Assembly (NCBI GenBank): GCA_013697915.1
Contig: JACCVY010000050.1
Location: 1-64,000, forward strand
Reading direction: 5' to 3'
Length of the DNA stretch: 64,000 bases
From: Blastocatellia bacterium
Lineage (GTDB): Bacteria > Acidobacteriota > Blastocatellia > Pyrinomonadales > Pyrinomonadaceae
Shown: in pieces, positions 1-7,604 of the stretch
Numbering within the stretch: position 1 is the stretch's first letter
Layout of the letters: each line of letters starts with the position of its first letter
The notes under the pieces: model-generated
The model's input: the letters and a program-made list of their open reading frames with translations, nothing else
The model's database searches: none
Told to the model about the DNA's origin: nothing
Position numbers and translations under genes: made by a program

Positions 1-1085
1 GAGCCCAAATCCTGACTTACCTGGTCCAATTGTTTTAGCAGTTGATAGTTTCCCTCATTCGGCGTCATCGCCGGATAACGATCTTCAAAAGTAATCCTGG
101 CGCTGGTACGCGGCAGGCTATGGGCAACGATATCGCGCATCTTCGCGCGCGCCGCTTCTTTCTGCTGTTCGCTGATGAAGCGCAGGTCGCCGGTGACTAA
201 CACCTTTGCCGGAATGACATTCGTTTTGCCGCTGGCGGTCCCAGCGGTTACGTTAAGCGTAGCTTGTGTGCCACCGACGATCACACTCGGATTGAAAGTC
301 AAATACTTTTCCTTGTGCAACACTTCGTAAAACTGATCGAGGATGCGAGCCGCTTCAAAAATCGCGCCCGCGCCGGCGTCGTTGCGAAAGATGCCGGCTG
401 AATGGCCGGTCTGGCCAGTCACCTCCATGGTCCAGTTGCTCGAGCCACGCCGTCCCACCGTTGCGCGATTGCCGGCGGCGGATTCAAAACTCAGTGCCAG
501 GTCTGCGTTCTTCGCGGCGGAAATCATGTCACCACGGCTGATTGCCAGTGGCCAGCCGGCAGTCTCTTCATCGCCGGTCAACATGACGACGATGCGCGCG
601 TCTTGCAATACGCCGGCGGCGTCGAGCGCCTTCAGAGCGTAAAGCAGCACTACGTCGCCGGCCTTCATGTCTACCGTGCCGGTGCCAACTGCTCTATTGC
701 CTTCGCGCTTAAACTTTTCTCCGCTTAAGACGGTATCGATGTGGCCCAGCAAAAGCAGGCGTTTCCCTTTTGTGCCTTTTCTTTCCGCCAATAAATGGCC
801 GGCGCGTTTCATGACGACCGGCATGTCGATCCATTTGGCGGTAAAGCCAAGCGATTCGAGCTGACTTTTAAAGACCATGCCAACCTGTTTCACGCCCGCG
901 ATGTTTTCCGTCGGGCTCTGCAGGTTAACGACCTTTTCGATCAGCGCAATTTGTTCTGACTGATGCGCGTCGATGTAACTCGCAATCTTTTGTTCTTCAG
1001 GCGAAAGCGTCTGGGCGTCTGCACAAACACAAGCGAGAACAGGTGTTAACAATACAAACGCACACTGCCAGATTAGTTTATTCAT
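1..1085 (-). CDS. M20-family zinc metallopeptidase (carboxypeptidase G2-like), secreted, 3' part cut by window edge
   Basis: This gene encodes an M20 di-zinc exopeptidase of the glutamate carboxypeptidase type, expected to trim C-terminal residues from peptides or folate-like amides outside the cytoplasm. Translation from the ATG at 1085 gives a signal peptide (MNKLIWQCAFVLLTPVLA) and then the M20 landmarks in order: LLLLGHIDTV (metal His and Asp), GTGTVDMKAG (bridging Asp) and MLTGDEETAG (catalytic Glu plus metal Glu). The dimerisation-domain region TGQTGHSAGIF and GGTQATLNVTAG follow. The frame stays open to base 1, so the last metal-binding His is outside the window. The MFS pump gene lies upstream on the same strand, 81 bp away, with a single palindrome between them. 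The family is clear; the substrate is not. Confidence 0.9.
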   Translation of the reverse strand, partial: MNKLIWQCAFVLLTPVLACVCADAQTLSPEEQKIASYIDAHQSEQIALIEKVVNLQSPTENIAGVKQVGMVFKSQLESLGFTAKWIDMPVVMKRAGHLLAERKGTKGKRLLLLGHIDTVLSGEKFKREGNRAVGTGTVDMKAGDVVLLYALKALDAAGVLQDARIVVMLTGDEETAGWPLAISRGDMISAAKNADLALSFESAAGNRATVGRRGSSNWTMEVTGQTGHSAGIFRNDAGAGAIFEAARILDQFYEVLHKEKYLTFNPSVIVGGTQATLNVTAGTASGKTNVIPAKVLVTGDLRFISEQQKEAARAKMRDIVAHSLPRTSARITFEDRYPAMTPNEGNYQLLKQLDQVSQDLG

Positions 1086-1135
1086 TTTAGTTTTTCCGAC
1101 CTTTGCACTTCACTCATGCTCATGGCACCGAGCCG

Positions 1136-1160
1136 CCGCAAACTAACCAGTTTGCTTTAC
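1136..1160. repeat. Family A palindrome, single half
   Basis: The sequence CCGCAAACTAACCAG followed by TTTGCTTTAC is one arm of the paired palindrome family found at 30004, 31412, 49913 and 56849. Here only one half is present, with one base changed in the centre. It lies between the MFS gene and the M20 peptidase gene. Confidence 0.75.
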
Positions 1161-1166
1161 ACTGAC

Positions 1167-2576
1167 CTAGGCTTCCTGCTTTTGAGTCGCAGCAGCCGTC
1201 TCCCGCTCCGCAGCGCGAGCGGGCCTTGCATATTTGTCCAGCCCGAACCCGAGAAAAATCGTGGCTACGATGAACGCGGCTGAGAAGAAGTAAGGCGACG
1301 AGACGCCCAGCCTGTCAAACGCCCAACCGAAAAACAGCGGCGCAATAATGCGTGAGATACCGCCGTACGTCTGCTGCATTCCCATGTACAGACCGCGCTC
1401 TCTCTGATTAATCACGCGAGACAGCAGCGCCGTGACACAGGGAAAAGTGAAGGCCGTGCCTAAGGGAATCAAGGCCACCGCGACTGCCAGCATTCCCAAA
1501 TTTCGCGCCAACGGCATGCCCACCACGCCGGTGGCCAATAGCGCCAGGCCCAGGCGCGAAAGATTCGCCTCACCCAGCCAATCGACGGCCCGGCCCAGCA
1601 GCAACACGCGCGCAAAGACCGAGATCGAGCCGACGTACATGAAGAAGTAGCCAATAGTTTGTTCGGTAACCTGGAAACGCGCATTCAAGAAAAGCGCGAG
1701 CACCGAAAAACTTCCCTGAAAAGCGCCGATGGCAATCGCATAGATCCAAATGAGACGTGACGCCGGCTCGCTCGCATGCGAGACGACGCGCCAGATCGCC
1801 TGACGCGAAGTTTGAACTATTTCCCCGGCCTTTGGCTTTTCAGTGAAATCACGCGACTCCTTTAGATAGCGCGCCACAAAGATCATGTTCAGCAGACAAA
1901 GCGCCGCTGCCATGATGCCCGGCGCGGCGTGGCCCATGTGCAGTGTGCTCGCGCCCGGCATCAGATCGCGTTTGCCCAATGCAAGCGCGAAAGAACCGAG
2001 CACCGGCCCCAGTGCCACGCCAAGATTTGTTGTCGCCGAAAGCCATCCCAACGCGCGCGCGCGATCTTTAGGATCGGTCGAGTCGGCCACGTAAGCCTGG
2101 ATCACGCCGACGGTGCCGCCGCCTGCCCCCTGCACGACGCGCGACAGGAACAGCAAGAGCAGCGAGTGAGCAAAACCAAAAATCAGATAGGCAATCCCGG
2201 CTGCGCCTAAGGCAATCAGCAAAGTTGGACGCCGCCCTACGCGATCGGAAAAATGACCCCACAGCGGCGCGCTCAACAGTTGTGCGAGCGTGAAGGCGGC
2301 GACGATGAAGCCGATGATCAGGCCGATGCCAAAGTGCATTCCCAGCACATCAACGCCCGAACCGCCCAGCGTCTTCACATAAAACGGCAGCAGCGGAATG
2401 ATCATCAACAGGCCCAGCATGTCGACGAATGCGGTGGCCATCAGCGTGAAGAGCTTTGCTGGGATCTTTCGCACTTCGCGCCACAGCACGTAAAGCAGGC
2501 CACACGCGATCGCGCCCAGCGCAATCAACACGATTGGAGAATGGAGAGATTGGGCGATGCTCTGTTGGATCAGCAT
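1167..2576 (-). CDS. MFS transporter, DHA1/TetA-like drug exporter family
   Basis: This is a 469-residue major facilitator, most similar in pattern to proton-driven multidrug or tetracycline exporters in the inner membrane. The MFS signature between helices 2 and 3 reads GHFSDRVGRRPTLL (near residue 110). The motif C-like stretch GALGPVLGSFALA corresponds to NLGVALGPVLG here. About twelve hydrophobic segments follow an extra N-terminal segment (residues 13-32) that precedes the usual helix 1, so the protein may have an added anchor, or the start may lie further in, before FTLMATAFVDMLG. The C-terminal tail is short and charged. The M20 peptidase gene follows 81 bp downstream on the same strand. 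The substrate cannot be told from sequence. Confidence 0.85.
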   Translation of the reverse strand: MLIQQSIAQSLHSPIVLIALGAIACGLLYVLWREVRKIPAKLFTLMATAFVDMLGLLMIIPLLPFYVKTLGGSGVDVLGMHFGIGLIIGFIVAAFTLAQLLSAPLWGHFSDRVGRRPTLLIALGAAGIAYLIFGFAHSLLLLFLSRVVQGAGGGTVGVIQAYVADSTDPKDRARALGWLSATTNLGVALGPVLGSFALALGKRDLMPGASTLHMGHAAPGIMAAALCLLNMIFVARYLKESRDFTEKPKAGEIVQTSRQAIWRVVSHASEPASRLIWIYAIAIGAFQGSFSVLALFLNARFQVTEQTIGYFFMYVGSISVFARVLLLGRAVDWLGEANLSRLGLALLATGVVGMPLARNLGMLAVAVALIPLGTAFTFPCVTALLSRVINQRERGLYMGMQQTYGGISRIIAPLFFGWAFDRLGVSSPYFFSAAFIVATIFLGFGLDKYARPARAAERETAAATQKQEA

Positions 2577-2842
2577 TTCAGGTGATCGAGTGGAGAAGGG
2601 AAACTGTTAGCATCAAAGGTCAGCAGCTTTTTTCATTGTTCATTCTTTTGCTGCCACATCATACACCAGAGTTTTGAACTGGCTTTAGACCTGAACAGCT
2701 GCCGGAACAGCTGCAGTCCTTCATAGGCTGAATTCGTTCGACAGATTAGCTTCCGTTTCTCTCGATCTGCATTTGTGATCAGCCAAATCCATGATTAGCC
2801 AAATTCTTGCATTGTCGATAAACGAATACAGAAGCGGGAGCA

Positions 2843-2857
2843 GTAGCGACCGGGTCG
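2843..2857 (+). repeat. REP element (GTAG head), upstream of the transposase
   Basis: GTAGCGACCGGGTCG consists of the GTAG head typical of REP sequences and a short hairpin CGACC-G-GGTCG. The same 15 bases recur three times downstream of the transposase gene. The rest of 2577-2842 shows no gene. Confidence 0.75.
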
Positions 2858-2881
2858 AACTTGCGATATAGAACTACGTCA

Positions 2882-3388
2882 ATGGTCGGCGAACTGGAAG
2901 ACGAACGCATTCCGCTGGGTTACCTAATCACCTTTCGCAGTTATGGCACCTGGCTTCATGGCGACAAGCGTGGCTCAGTTGATCGGTTTCATAATCGCTT
3001 TGGCACGCCCCGAATTCCTCACAACGAACAATGGAAAAAATATAATCGCGAAGCACTCAGCCAACCGCCGGTGAAATTGCGAAGTCATCAAAGAGTGGTT
3101 ATTGAGAAAGCCATTCGCGAGACTTGCAAAATTCGCAAATGGGAGTTTTGGGTAACTAATATACGAACTAACCACGTTCACACGGTGGTGTCAGCGCCGT
3201 GCAAACCAGAAAAAATCCTCGCGGCTTTCAAAGCGAACGCAACTCGAGAATTGAGAGAAGCGGGTTGGTGGAATTCGAGCAGAAGCCCGTGGGTGGAGCG
3301 CGGTAGTAAGAGATATTTGTGGACCGAACAGGACGTCATTAATGCTGTTGTTTACGTTGAGTACGACCAAGGCGAACCGCTGCCCTGA
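2882..3388 (+). CDS. REP-associated tyrosine transposase (RAYT, IS200/IS605-like Y1 HUH enzyme)
   Basis: The gene encodes a single-domain HUH-class Y1 nuclease of the RAYT group, a domesticated relative of IS200 transposases that nicks REP hairpins in single-stranded DNA. Visible features are the N-terminal ITFRSYGTWLHGD strand typical of the family, the metal-binding HUH motif as HVH in RTNHVHTVVSA, and the C-terminal helix WTEQDVINAVVYVEY with candidate catalytic tyrosines. I prefer the ATG at 2882; an in-frame TTG at 2861 exists but abuts the REP. The protein is 168 residues, normal for RAYTs. REPs with the GTAG head flank the gene on both sides in opposing orientations, which is the usual REPtron layout. 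The gene looks intact. Confidence 0.9.
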   Translation: MVGELEDERIPLGYLITFRSYGTWLHGDKRGSVDRFHNRFGTPRIPHNEQWKKYNREALSQPPVKLRSHQRVVIEKAIRETCKIRKWEFWVTNIRTNHVHTVVSAPCKPEKILAAFKANATRELREAGWWNSSRSPWVERGSKRYLWTEQDVINAVVYVEYDQGEPLP

Positions 3389-3714
3389 AGTTAGACTTCT
3401 GCCTGTTGGATGACGAGCTGGACAACCGACCCGGTCGCTACCGCTCCCGGTTCCGTATTTGTCAACCCACGATGGTGGAATGGTAGACGCGGTCGCTTCG
3501 ACTCCGTTGCAAGAGCTTTGTTTAAGGAGGCTTGAACGCGAATCCTCGCTCACACAAATACAGAACCGGGAGCTGTAGCGACCGGGTCACACTCAACGCA
3601 GAAGTTTTGTCGATCGTGTATTTGTTGACCCACAATAGTGAGTTGCCGACCCGGTCGCTACCGCTTCCGGTTCCGTATTTGTCAACCCACAATGAACTTC
3701 CAACGGCCGAGAAC
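3389..3714. repeat. REP cluster downstream of the transposase
   Basis: This 326-bp stretch has no convincing gene. It carries three REP copies of GTAGCGACCGGGT: on the minus strand at 3427-3441, plus at 3575-3588 and minus at 3647-3661. Each sits in a longer conserved block that includes ACCGGGAGC(T/G)GTAGC and TGACAAATAC or its complement. Alternating orientation gives REP pairs (BIME-like), able to fold into long hairpins. A tRNA-Leu D-arm-like string at about 3474-3492 does not extend to a full tRNA. Confidence 0.8.
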
Positions 3715-4491
3715 TCAAAAGCGCAGTGACAAGCAGCTCAACCCGCCATCCATTTTTTGAAACTCCGTCATCTCAAGCGCGATTGTTTGGTAACCCAGCT
3801 CCGGCAATTTTCCTTCAAAGATAGGATGCCCGGCAGCCACCAACACGAAGTCATTGACACTGACACAATTGGCTGCGTACGCCTCAGCAGAATCCACGAT
3901 GACCAGATTGTAACCAGCAAACTCGGCGCGGCCGGCGATTGCTTCAGTTACCACCAAACGATTGTTGCCCAAATACGCGATGCCGCTTTTCAAATGCAAC
4001 AAGCTGCGTTCTTCTCGGATGTCCACCAAGCTGCACGTGTAATCAAATGGTGCGAGCAATTCAGTCAAATGTTGCGCGCCTGCTTCGTTTGTTCTTTGCG
4101 AAAGTCCGATGAAAAAATGACTACCGGCTTCGCAAACATCGCCGCCGTCAACAGTTCCCGGCGCGCCAATCGAGGATAGATTGGGAAAGAACTCAGCCAG
4201 CGCGCGTCCCATCCTCTCGACCTCACCAGCGCGGCTGGGCGCGCCTGGCCGCGTGAGCACCGCACAATGATTAGTGGTCACGATTGCGGTATCTTCAACA
4301 AAAGTGGAGTCCGGATGATTTGGATCAGGTTCCAGTCGGGTTACAGTTAGTCCACACCGCGCGAGCGCAGCGCAGTACGCTTCATGCTGTTCCAGCGCGC
4401 GTTCGTAATCGGGAGCACCAAGACCAGCCGTGGTTAGACCCTGCGCAAAGTTTGGCGCCGGAGGACGGACTATGGCTCTCGTAAACATCAT
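3715..4491 (-). CDS. N(G),N(G)-dimethylarginine dimethylaminohydrolase (DDAH)
   Basis: This 258-residue amidinotransferase-fold enzyme should hydrolyse asymmetric dimethylarginine, or a related guanidino compound, to citrulline and an amine in the cytoplasm. The catalytic cysteine is Cys253 in GGLSCLSLRF near the C-terminus and the catalytic His is His166 in LLHLKSG. Substrate-contact motifs FVEDTAI (residues 64-70) and DGGDV (115-119) are in place. Length matches the bacterial DDAH/citrullinase-like group. Two Met codons open the frame (MM), and either may be used. It is transcribed away from the DinB-like fragment and has no operon partner. Whether the natural substrate is methylarginine or free arginine-like molecules is open. 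Confidence 0.9.
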   Translation of the reverse strand: MMFTRAIVRPPAPNFAQGLTTAGLGAPDYERALEQHEAYCAALARCGLTVTRLEPDPNHPDSTFVEDTAIVTTNHCAVLTRPGAPSRAGEVERMGRALAEFFPNLSSIGAPGTVDGGDVCEAGSHFFIGLSQRTNEAGAQHLTELLAPFDYTCSLVDIREERSLLHLKSGIAYLGNNRLVVTEAIAGRAEFAGYNLVIVDSAEAYAANCVSVNDFVLVAAGHPIFEGKLPELGYQTIALEMTEFQKMDGGLSCLSLRF

Positions 4492-4580
4492 GCGATCGTA
4501 GCGTAAAAGTTATTATTCGTCGCGACTAACCCGCCACCACTGCCCACGCCCTTGTATTCGGGCCTTTTGCTTGCTTTCTG

Positions 4581-5021
4581 TTGCTATCGGGTAAGTACGA
4601 CTGGAAGCCGCATGAGAAGACGATGATTCTCGGCTATCTGGCAAACATGGTGGCGACGATCCCAACCTGGATAGGTCTGCAAATCACGGATGCCGAGTTG
4701 GATGTTGCGCCGGCGCCAGGTGAGTCGAAACTGGAACACAAACGCATGGACACAAGCGCCGAGTTGATCGCCGCCCTGGACAAATCCGCAGGTGTCGCGC
4801 GTTCAGCGTTTGAGAAGACGACCGATGAGCATTTAATGACTAATTGGCGTCTACTCGCCCGGGGGCAGGCGGTAATGGAAGCGCCGCGGTACCAGATGAT
4901 CCAGGACACCTTTAATCATTGGGCGCATCACCGCGGTCAGATGACCGTCTATCTGCGTTTGCTCGGCGCAAAGGTGCCGGCCATTTATGGACCATCCGCC
5001 GACGACAATCAGTTTCGGTAG
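4581..5021 (+). CDS. DinB-family protein, N-terminally truncated
   Basis: The product belongs to the DinB/YfiT four-helix-bundle superfamily, usually metal-binding proteins of unknown or thiol-transferase function. Recognisable parts are KYDWKPHEKTM, the central helix LARGQAVMEAPR and the C-terminal NHWAHHRGQMTVYLRLLG with two of the usual histidines. The first helix, normally about 25 residues before KYDWKPH, is missing: a TAA at 4527 blocks the frame and no ATG precedes the motif, so only a weak TTG at 4581 is available. The usual first metal His is also absent in LANMVATIP. This may be a 5'-truncated, decaying gene. The peroxiredoxin gene follows 70 bp downstream. Confidence 0.6.
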   Translation: MLSGKYDWKPHEKTMILGYLANMVATIPTWIGLQITDAELDVAPAPGESKLEHKRMDTSAELIAALDKSAGVARSAFEKTTDEHLMTNWRLLARGQAVMEAPRYQMIQDTFNHWAHHRGQMTVYLRLLGAKVPAIYGPSADDNQFR

Positions 5022-5091
5022 ATTTTGAATGCGAGCACGACATCTTGGGCTAAGCGCGGACGACCGAGCGGGCAATTAGGAATCGTTAAAT

Positions 5092-5889
5092 ATGCGAAGA
5101 TTCAACTGGCCAATCTGGGCGGGTTTCGTGCTGAGCGTGTTTGCGTTTATCAGCTACCCATTTGTTTTTGCCAGATGGTCCATGACGCGCGATTTTCCCT
5201 GGGCCAACCTCCTGTTGTTCGGAATTGCGGCCATCCTTTTGCTAATCGGATTTCGGCGTGCATTCGCTTCCGGACATACTCATCCAAAACGGAGGAAGAT
5301 TGCGGCTTCGCTCCTCGCAACCCTGAGCGCGCTCGTCCTGGGACTTTTTGTTTTTTCAACCTTCATCATGGCGTGCTGGCTGCCGGCCTCTCATGGCGCT
5401 CCCCAAATCGGGCAGAAGACGCCTGAGTTTTTGTTGGCGGATACGAACAACAAATCCGTAACGTTGGCCACGCTACTTTCGTCGCCAATCAACGGCCAGG
5501 CTCCAAAGGGTGCGCTGCTGATCTTTTACCGGGGCTATTGGTGACCCTCATGCAACTCCGAGTTGCGGAGCATTGAAGAGAGTTTGGATAAGTTTCACCA
5601 AGCGGGAATTAACCCGGTTGCCATCAGCGTGGACAGTCCCGAAGTTAACCGCGACCTCTGCCAGAAATCCGGATATACATTCACTTTTCTTTCTGATCCG
5701 AAAGCTGAAGCGATTCGCCGTTACGACCTGGTTCACGCCGGCGCCGGAATCAATGGCCAGGACATTGCGCGGCCAGCTGAATTCCTGGTGGATTCCTCCG
5801 GCACCGTGCGCTGGCTCAATCTCACTGAGAATTACTGGGTGCGCGCCCGGCCGGAACAAATTCTCGAAGCTGCGAAAACCCTTCGCTAG
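5092..5889 (+). CDS. Membrane-anchored peroxiredoxin-like selenoprotein with in-frame TGA (Sec151)
   Basis: Read with TGA at 5542-5544 as selenocysteine, this frame gives 265 residues. Three membrane helices (about residues 6-26, 38-54 and 66-92) lead into an AhpC/TSA thioredoxin-fold domain. The active site reads FYRGYW-U-PSCNSEL: U replaces the peroxidatic Cys of the RGxWCPxC family and a second Cys lies three residues on. Downstream strands VAISVDSPEVN and FLSDPKAEAIRRYDLV are typical of peroxiredoxins, and both sides of the TGA are in the same frame without an indel. A hairpin right after the TGA resembles a bacterial SECIS. The domain probably faces the periplasm and reduces peroxides or disulfides. 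An ORF finder would report two unrelated pieces, 5092-5544 and 5563-5889. Confidence 0.88.
5552..5570 (+). promoter_or_regulatory. Candidate bacterial SECIS hairpin of the peroxiredoxin gene
   Basis: CTCCG-AGTTG-CGGAG (5556-5570) is a perfect 5-bp stem with a 5-base loop that begins 16 bases after the TGA and has G as its second base. These are the usual bacterial SECIS requirements. An alternative pairing GCAACT-CCG-AGTTGC (5552-5566) competes with it. Confidence 0.65.
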
Positions 5890-5908
5890 ACAGGCCTTTT
5901 TCACTTTA

Positions 5909-6019
5909 AGGCTAAGCCGGAACCAAAGGGGCATAGCTCCGAGAATGATCTGGCGGCTGTCGGCGGGGCATAGCCGCCGCCGCACATCAGACGGCAAAGC
6001 CGAGGCCGCATCCGGAGGA
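5909..6019. repeat. Family B nested-hairpin element
   Basis: The element contains GGCTAAGCC, GGGGCATAGCTCC, GGCGGGGCATAGCCGCC and CGGCAAAGCCG words. The 40-base core with GGCGGGGCATAGCCGCC and GCCGCACATCAGACGG recurs almost unchanged at 53640-53680. It lies between the convergent peroxiredoxin and N-acetyltransferase genes. Confidence 0.75.
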
Positions 6020-6068
6020 ACTTTAGGAAAAGAGGTTTCTACCAAGCAGGCGGTAACAGCACATGACT

Positions 6069-6833
6069 TCACAGGACAATGCCAAAGTGTTCGCGGAGTA
6101 CTTCAGCGTACTCCTTTTCACCTGTTACGGTTCGCTCCTGGCGAACCTGCGGGCCGGCGCCAATGGAACTGGTGATGAAACGCATGTCGCTGAGAGTAAT
6201 GCGTCCTTGCTCGGTTGCTCGCGAGCAGATGCGGCCCCGGGTGAAATGTGATTCGGGCGAGGTCTGGTGATAGCGGCACATCTCGGCGTAGTCAGCAAAT
6301 GTGTAAGGCCTTAAGGTAAAACGATACTGCGCCTTCCACTCTTCACCTTCATCGCGTCGCATCAGGACCAGATAATTGCCGTCCGTGATAATCTGGAACA
6401 CACCGCTTCCTTGTCGCTGCCCGTCTCGTTCATCCAACCGGAGTGGTTCGAGGAATGAATCACCAAAGCCAACATCTACAAGCCAACGCTGACCCAACTG
6501 AACCATAAGGGCCATGTGATCGAAGTCAGGGCCAAACTCACCTGTTGCATTAGCCACTTCGGCGGAAAGCATGGCAACGTCAAAGCCGAGCGCCCGCAAC
6601 AGCCCGGCAAACAACCCGTTGGCTTCATAGCAGAAACCGCCGCGCCTGTTGGTAACAATCTTGGTAAACAGCGCCTCGTCTTCAAGCAAAATCGGTTGTC
6701 CGGCGTGAATACTTAGATTTTCAAAAGGCACCGCTAACAGATGCGCTACTTGCAAAGCCCGCAAAGTCTCAGCACTCGGGACAAGCGAGCCGTGATAGTG
6801 AATGCGTTCGAGGTAGGCCTTAATGTCCAACAT
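6069..6833 (-). CDS. Arylamine N-acetyltransferase
   Basis: The product is a 254-residue NAT that moves acetyl from acetyl-CoA to arylamine, hydrazine or related amines by a ping-pong mechanism. The cysteine-protease-like triad is Cys68 in RRGGFCYE, His106 in DFDHMAL and Asp120 in VDVGFGDS. The N-terminal helical bundle starts MLDIKAYLERIHYHG and includes VPFENLSIH, both hallmarks. The ATG at 6833 fits the family. The frame stays open a further 47 codons upstream but that stretch reads through repeat DNA and should not be translated. The C-terminal domain (FADYAEMCRYHQTSPESHFTRGRICSR) is also typical. Orientation is convergent with the Sec-peroxiredoxin. Confidence 0.92.
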   Translation of the reverse strand: MLDIKAYLERIHYHGSLVPSAETLRALQVAHLLAVPFENLSIHAGQPILLEDEALFTKIVTNRRGGFCYEANGLFAGLLRALGFDVAMLSAEVANATGEFGPDFDHMALMVQLGQRWLVDVGFGDSFLEPLRLDERDGQRQGSGVFQIITDGNYLVLMRRDEGEEWKAQYRFTLRPYTFADYAEMCRYHQTSPESHFTRGRICSRATEQGRITLSDMRFITSSIGAGPQVRQERTVTGEKEYAEVLREHFGIVL

Positions 6834-6892
6834 GCAGAGTAATATTAGCCGCAGATGAACGCAGATAAAAACGGATCTGAGCAGGGACCATA

Positions 6893-7095
6893 CGGTTTTG
6901 CACAAGAAGTGTTTCGCGCAAGAAGAGCGGGGCAAGCCCACCTTCCCGACCTCGAGACTCTTGGACTTGCGCAATTTCTTTACGATGAAAGGCCTTTCCC
7001 GCGGCGATTACCTCTGAACTCTGAACAGCTCGAGGTTAGGAAGGCGGGCTTGCCCCCGCTCTTAGTGGGCCTAACACATTTTTTGTGCAAAGACG
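6893..7095. repeat. Large inverted repeat, family C
   Basis: Two arms of about 30 bases (6923-6954 and 7030-7063), built on AAGAGCGGGGCAAGCCC, pair with each other. A second, outer pair holds TTTTGCACAAGAAG-like sequence. The core GCGGGGGCAAGCCCGCCTTCC is shared with the element at 14839. The whole intergene 6834-7179 is occupied by this element plus a 'CCGCAGATGAACGCAGAT' repeat just upstream of the NAT gene. Confidence 0.75.
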
Positions 7096-7179
7096 AAACT
7101 GTTTGATAAGTTAGTGTTAACGCATCAGAGTTATAGGCGACGAAATTATTTCCCATCGTTAAAGTTGAATGGAGATGTG

Positions 7180-7470
7180 ATGCAAACTATCAAAAAGCGC
7201 ATACTTGGGTTGGTTCTCATTCTTCTTGGTACTGGACTGGTCTATTTTAACTGGCATCAATTCCTAAAGGACGGCAGTTATTCACTGAAGATGGCGGCGT
7301 TCGGCCCGCTCATAGGCGTAGGCGGATTATTTCTACTCTTGATTCCATCAATGGGAGGAAAGCCCAACACTGCCAAAGAGAAAATGATTGTCTTAATAGT
7401 GTTCGTGATTGGACTGGCGGCAGGCTTAGTCAACTGGTACTTGATGGACCCGAGATTCTTTGGGAGATAG
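7180..7470 (+). CDS. Small integral membrane protein, three helices
   Basis: I do not recognise this 96-residue protein. It begins MQTIKKRILGLVLILLGTGLVYF, has a second hydrophobic segment FGPLIGVGGLFLLLIPSM and a third MIVLIVFVIGLAAGLVNWYLM, so three membrane-spanning helices with a positively charged N-terminus inside are likely. The ATG at 7180 is preceded by GGAGATGTG, a usable ribosome-binding site; the earlier in-frame ATG at 7114 would add 22 polar residues with no support. It stands alone between repeat DNA and a convergent lipoprotein gene. No catalytic or binding motif is seen. Confidence 0.65.
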   Translation: MQTIKKRILGLVLILLGTGLVYFNWHQFLKDGSYSLKMAAFGPLIGVGGLFLLLIPSMGGKPNTAKEKMIVLIVFVIGLAAGLVNWYLMDPRFFGR

Positions 7471-7604
7471 CAAACCGCAGCAAGATTCACGGGCCAGCTT
7501 AAGCCATCCTGGCAAAACCTCTTGCTTCAGATTCGTTTCACCGGCGTCAATCCGCGGCTTATTTTTTCCACGTTTGATTTTACGGCGGCATCTCCCCTAT
7601 CGGC

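Noticed and set aside
3470-3545. tRNA-Leu-like string GGTGGAATGGTAGACGCG
   Set aside because: The D-arm resemblance is good, but the anticodon stem and T-arm do not pair, the T-loop consensus is absent and there is no acceptor stem. It lies inside a REP cluster and is at best a fragment.
6834-6974. 47-residue N-terminal extension of the N-acetyltransferase
   Set aside because: It is translated repeat DNA, absent from the family; ATG 6833 gives the canonical start.
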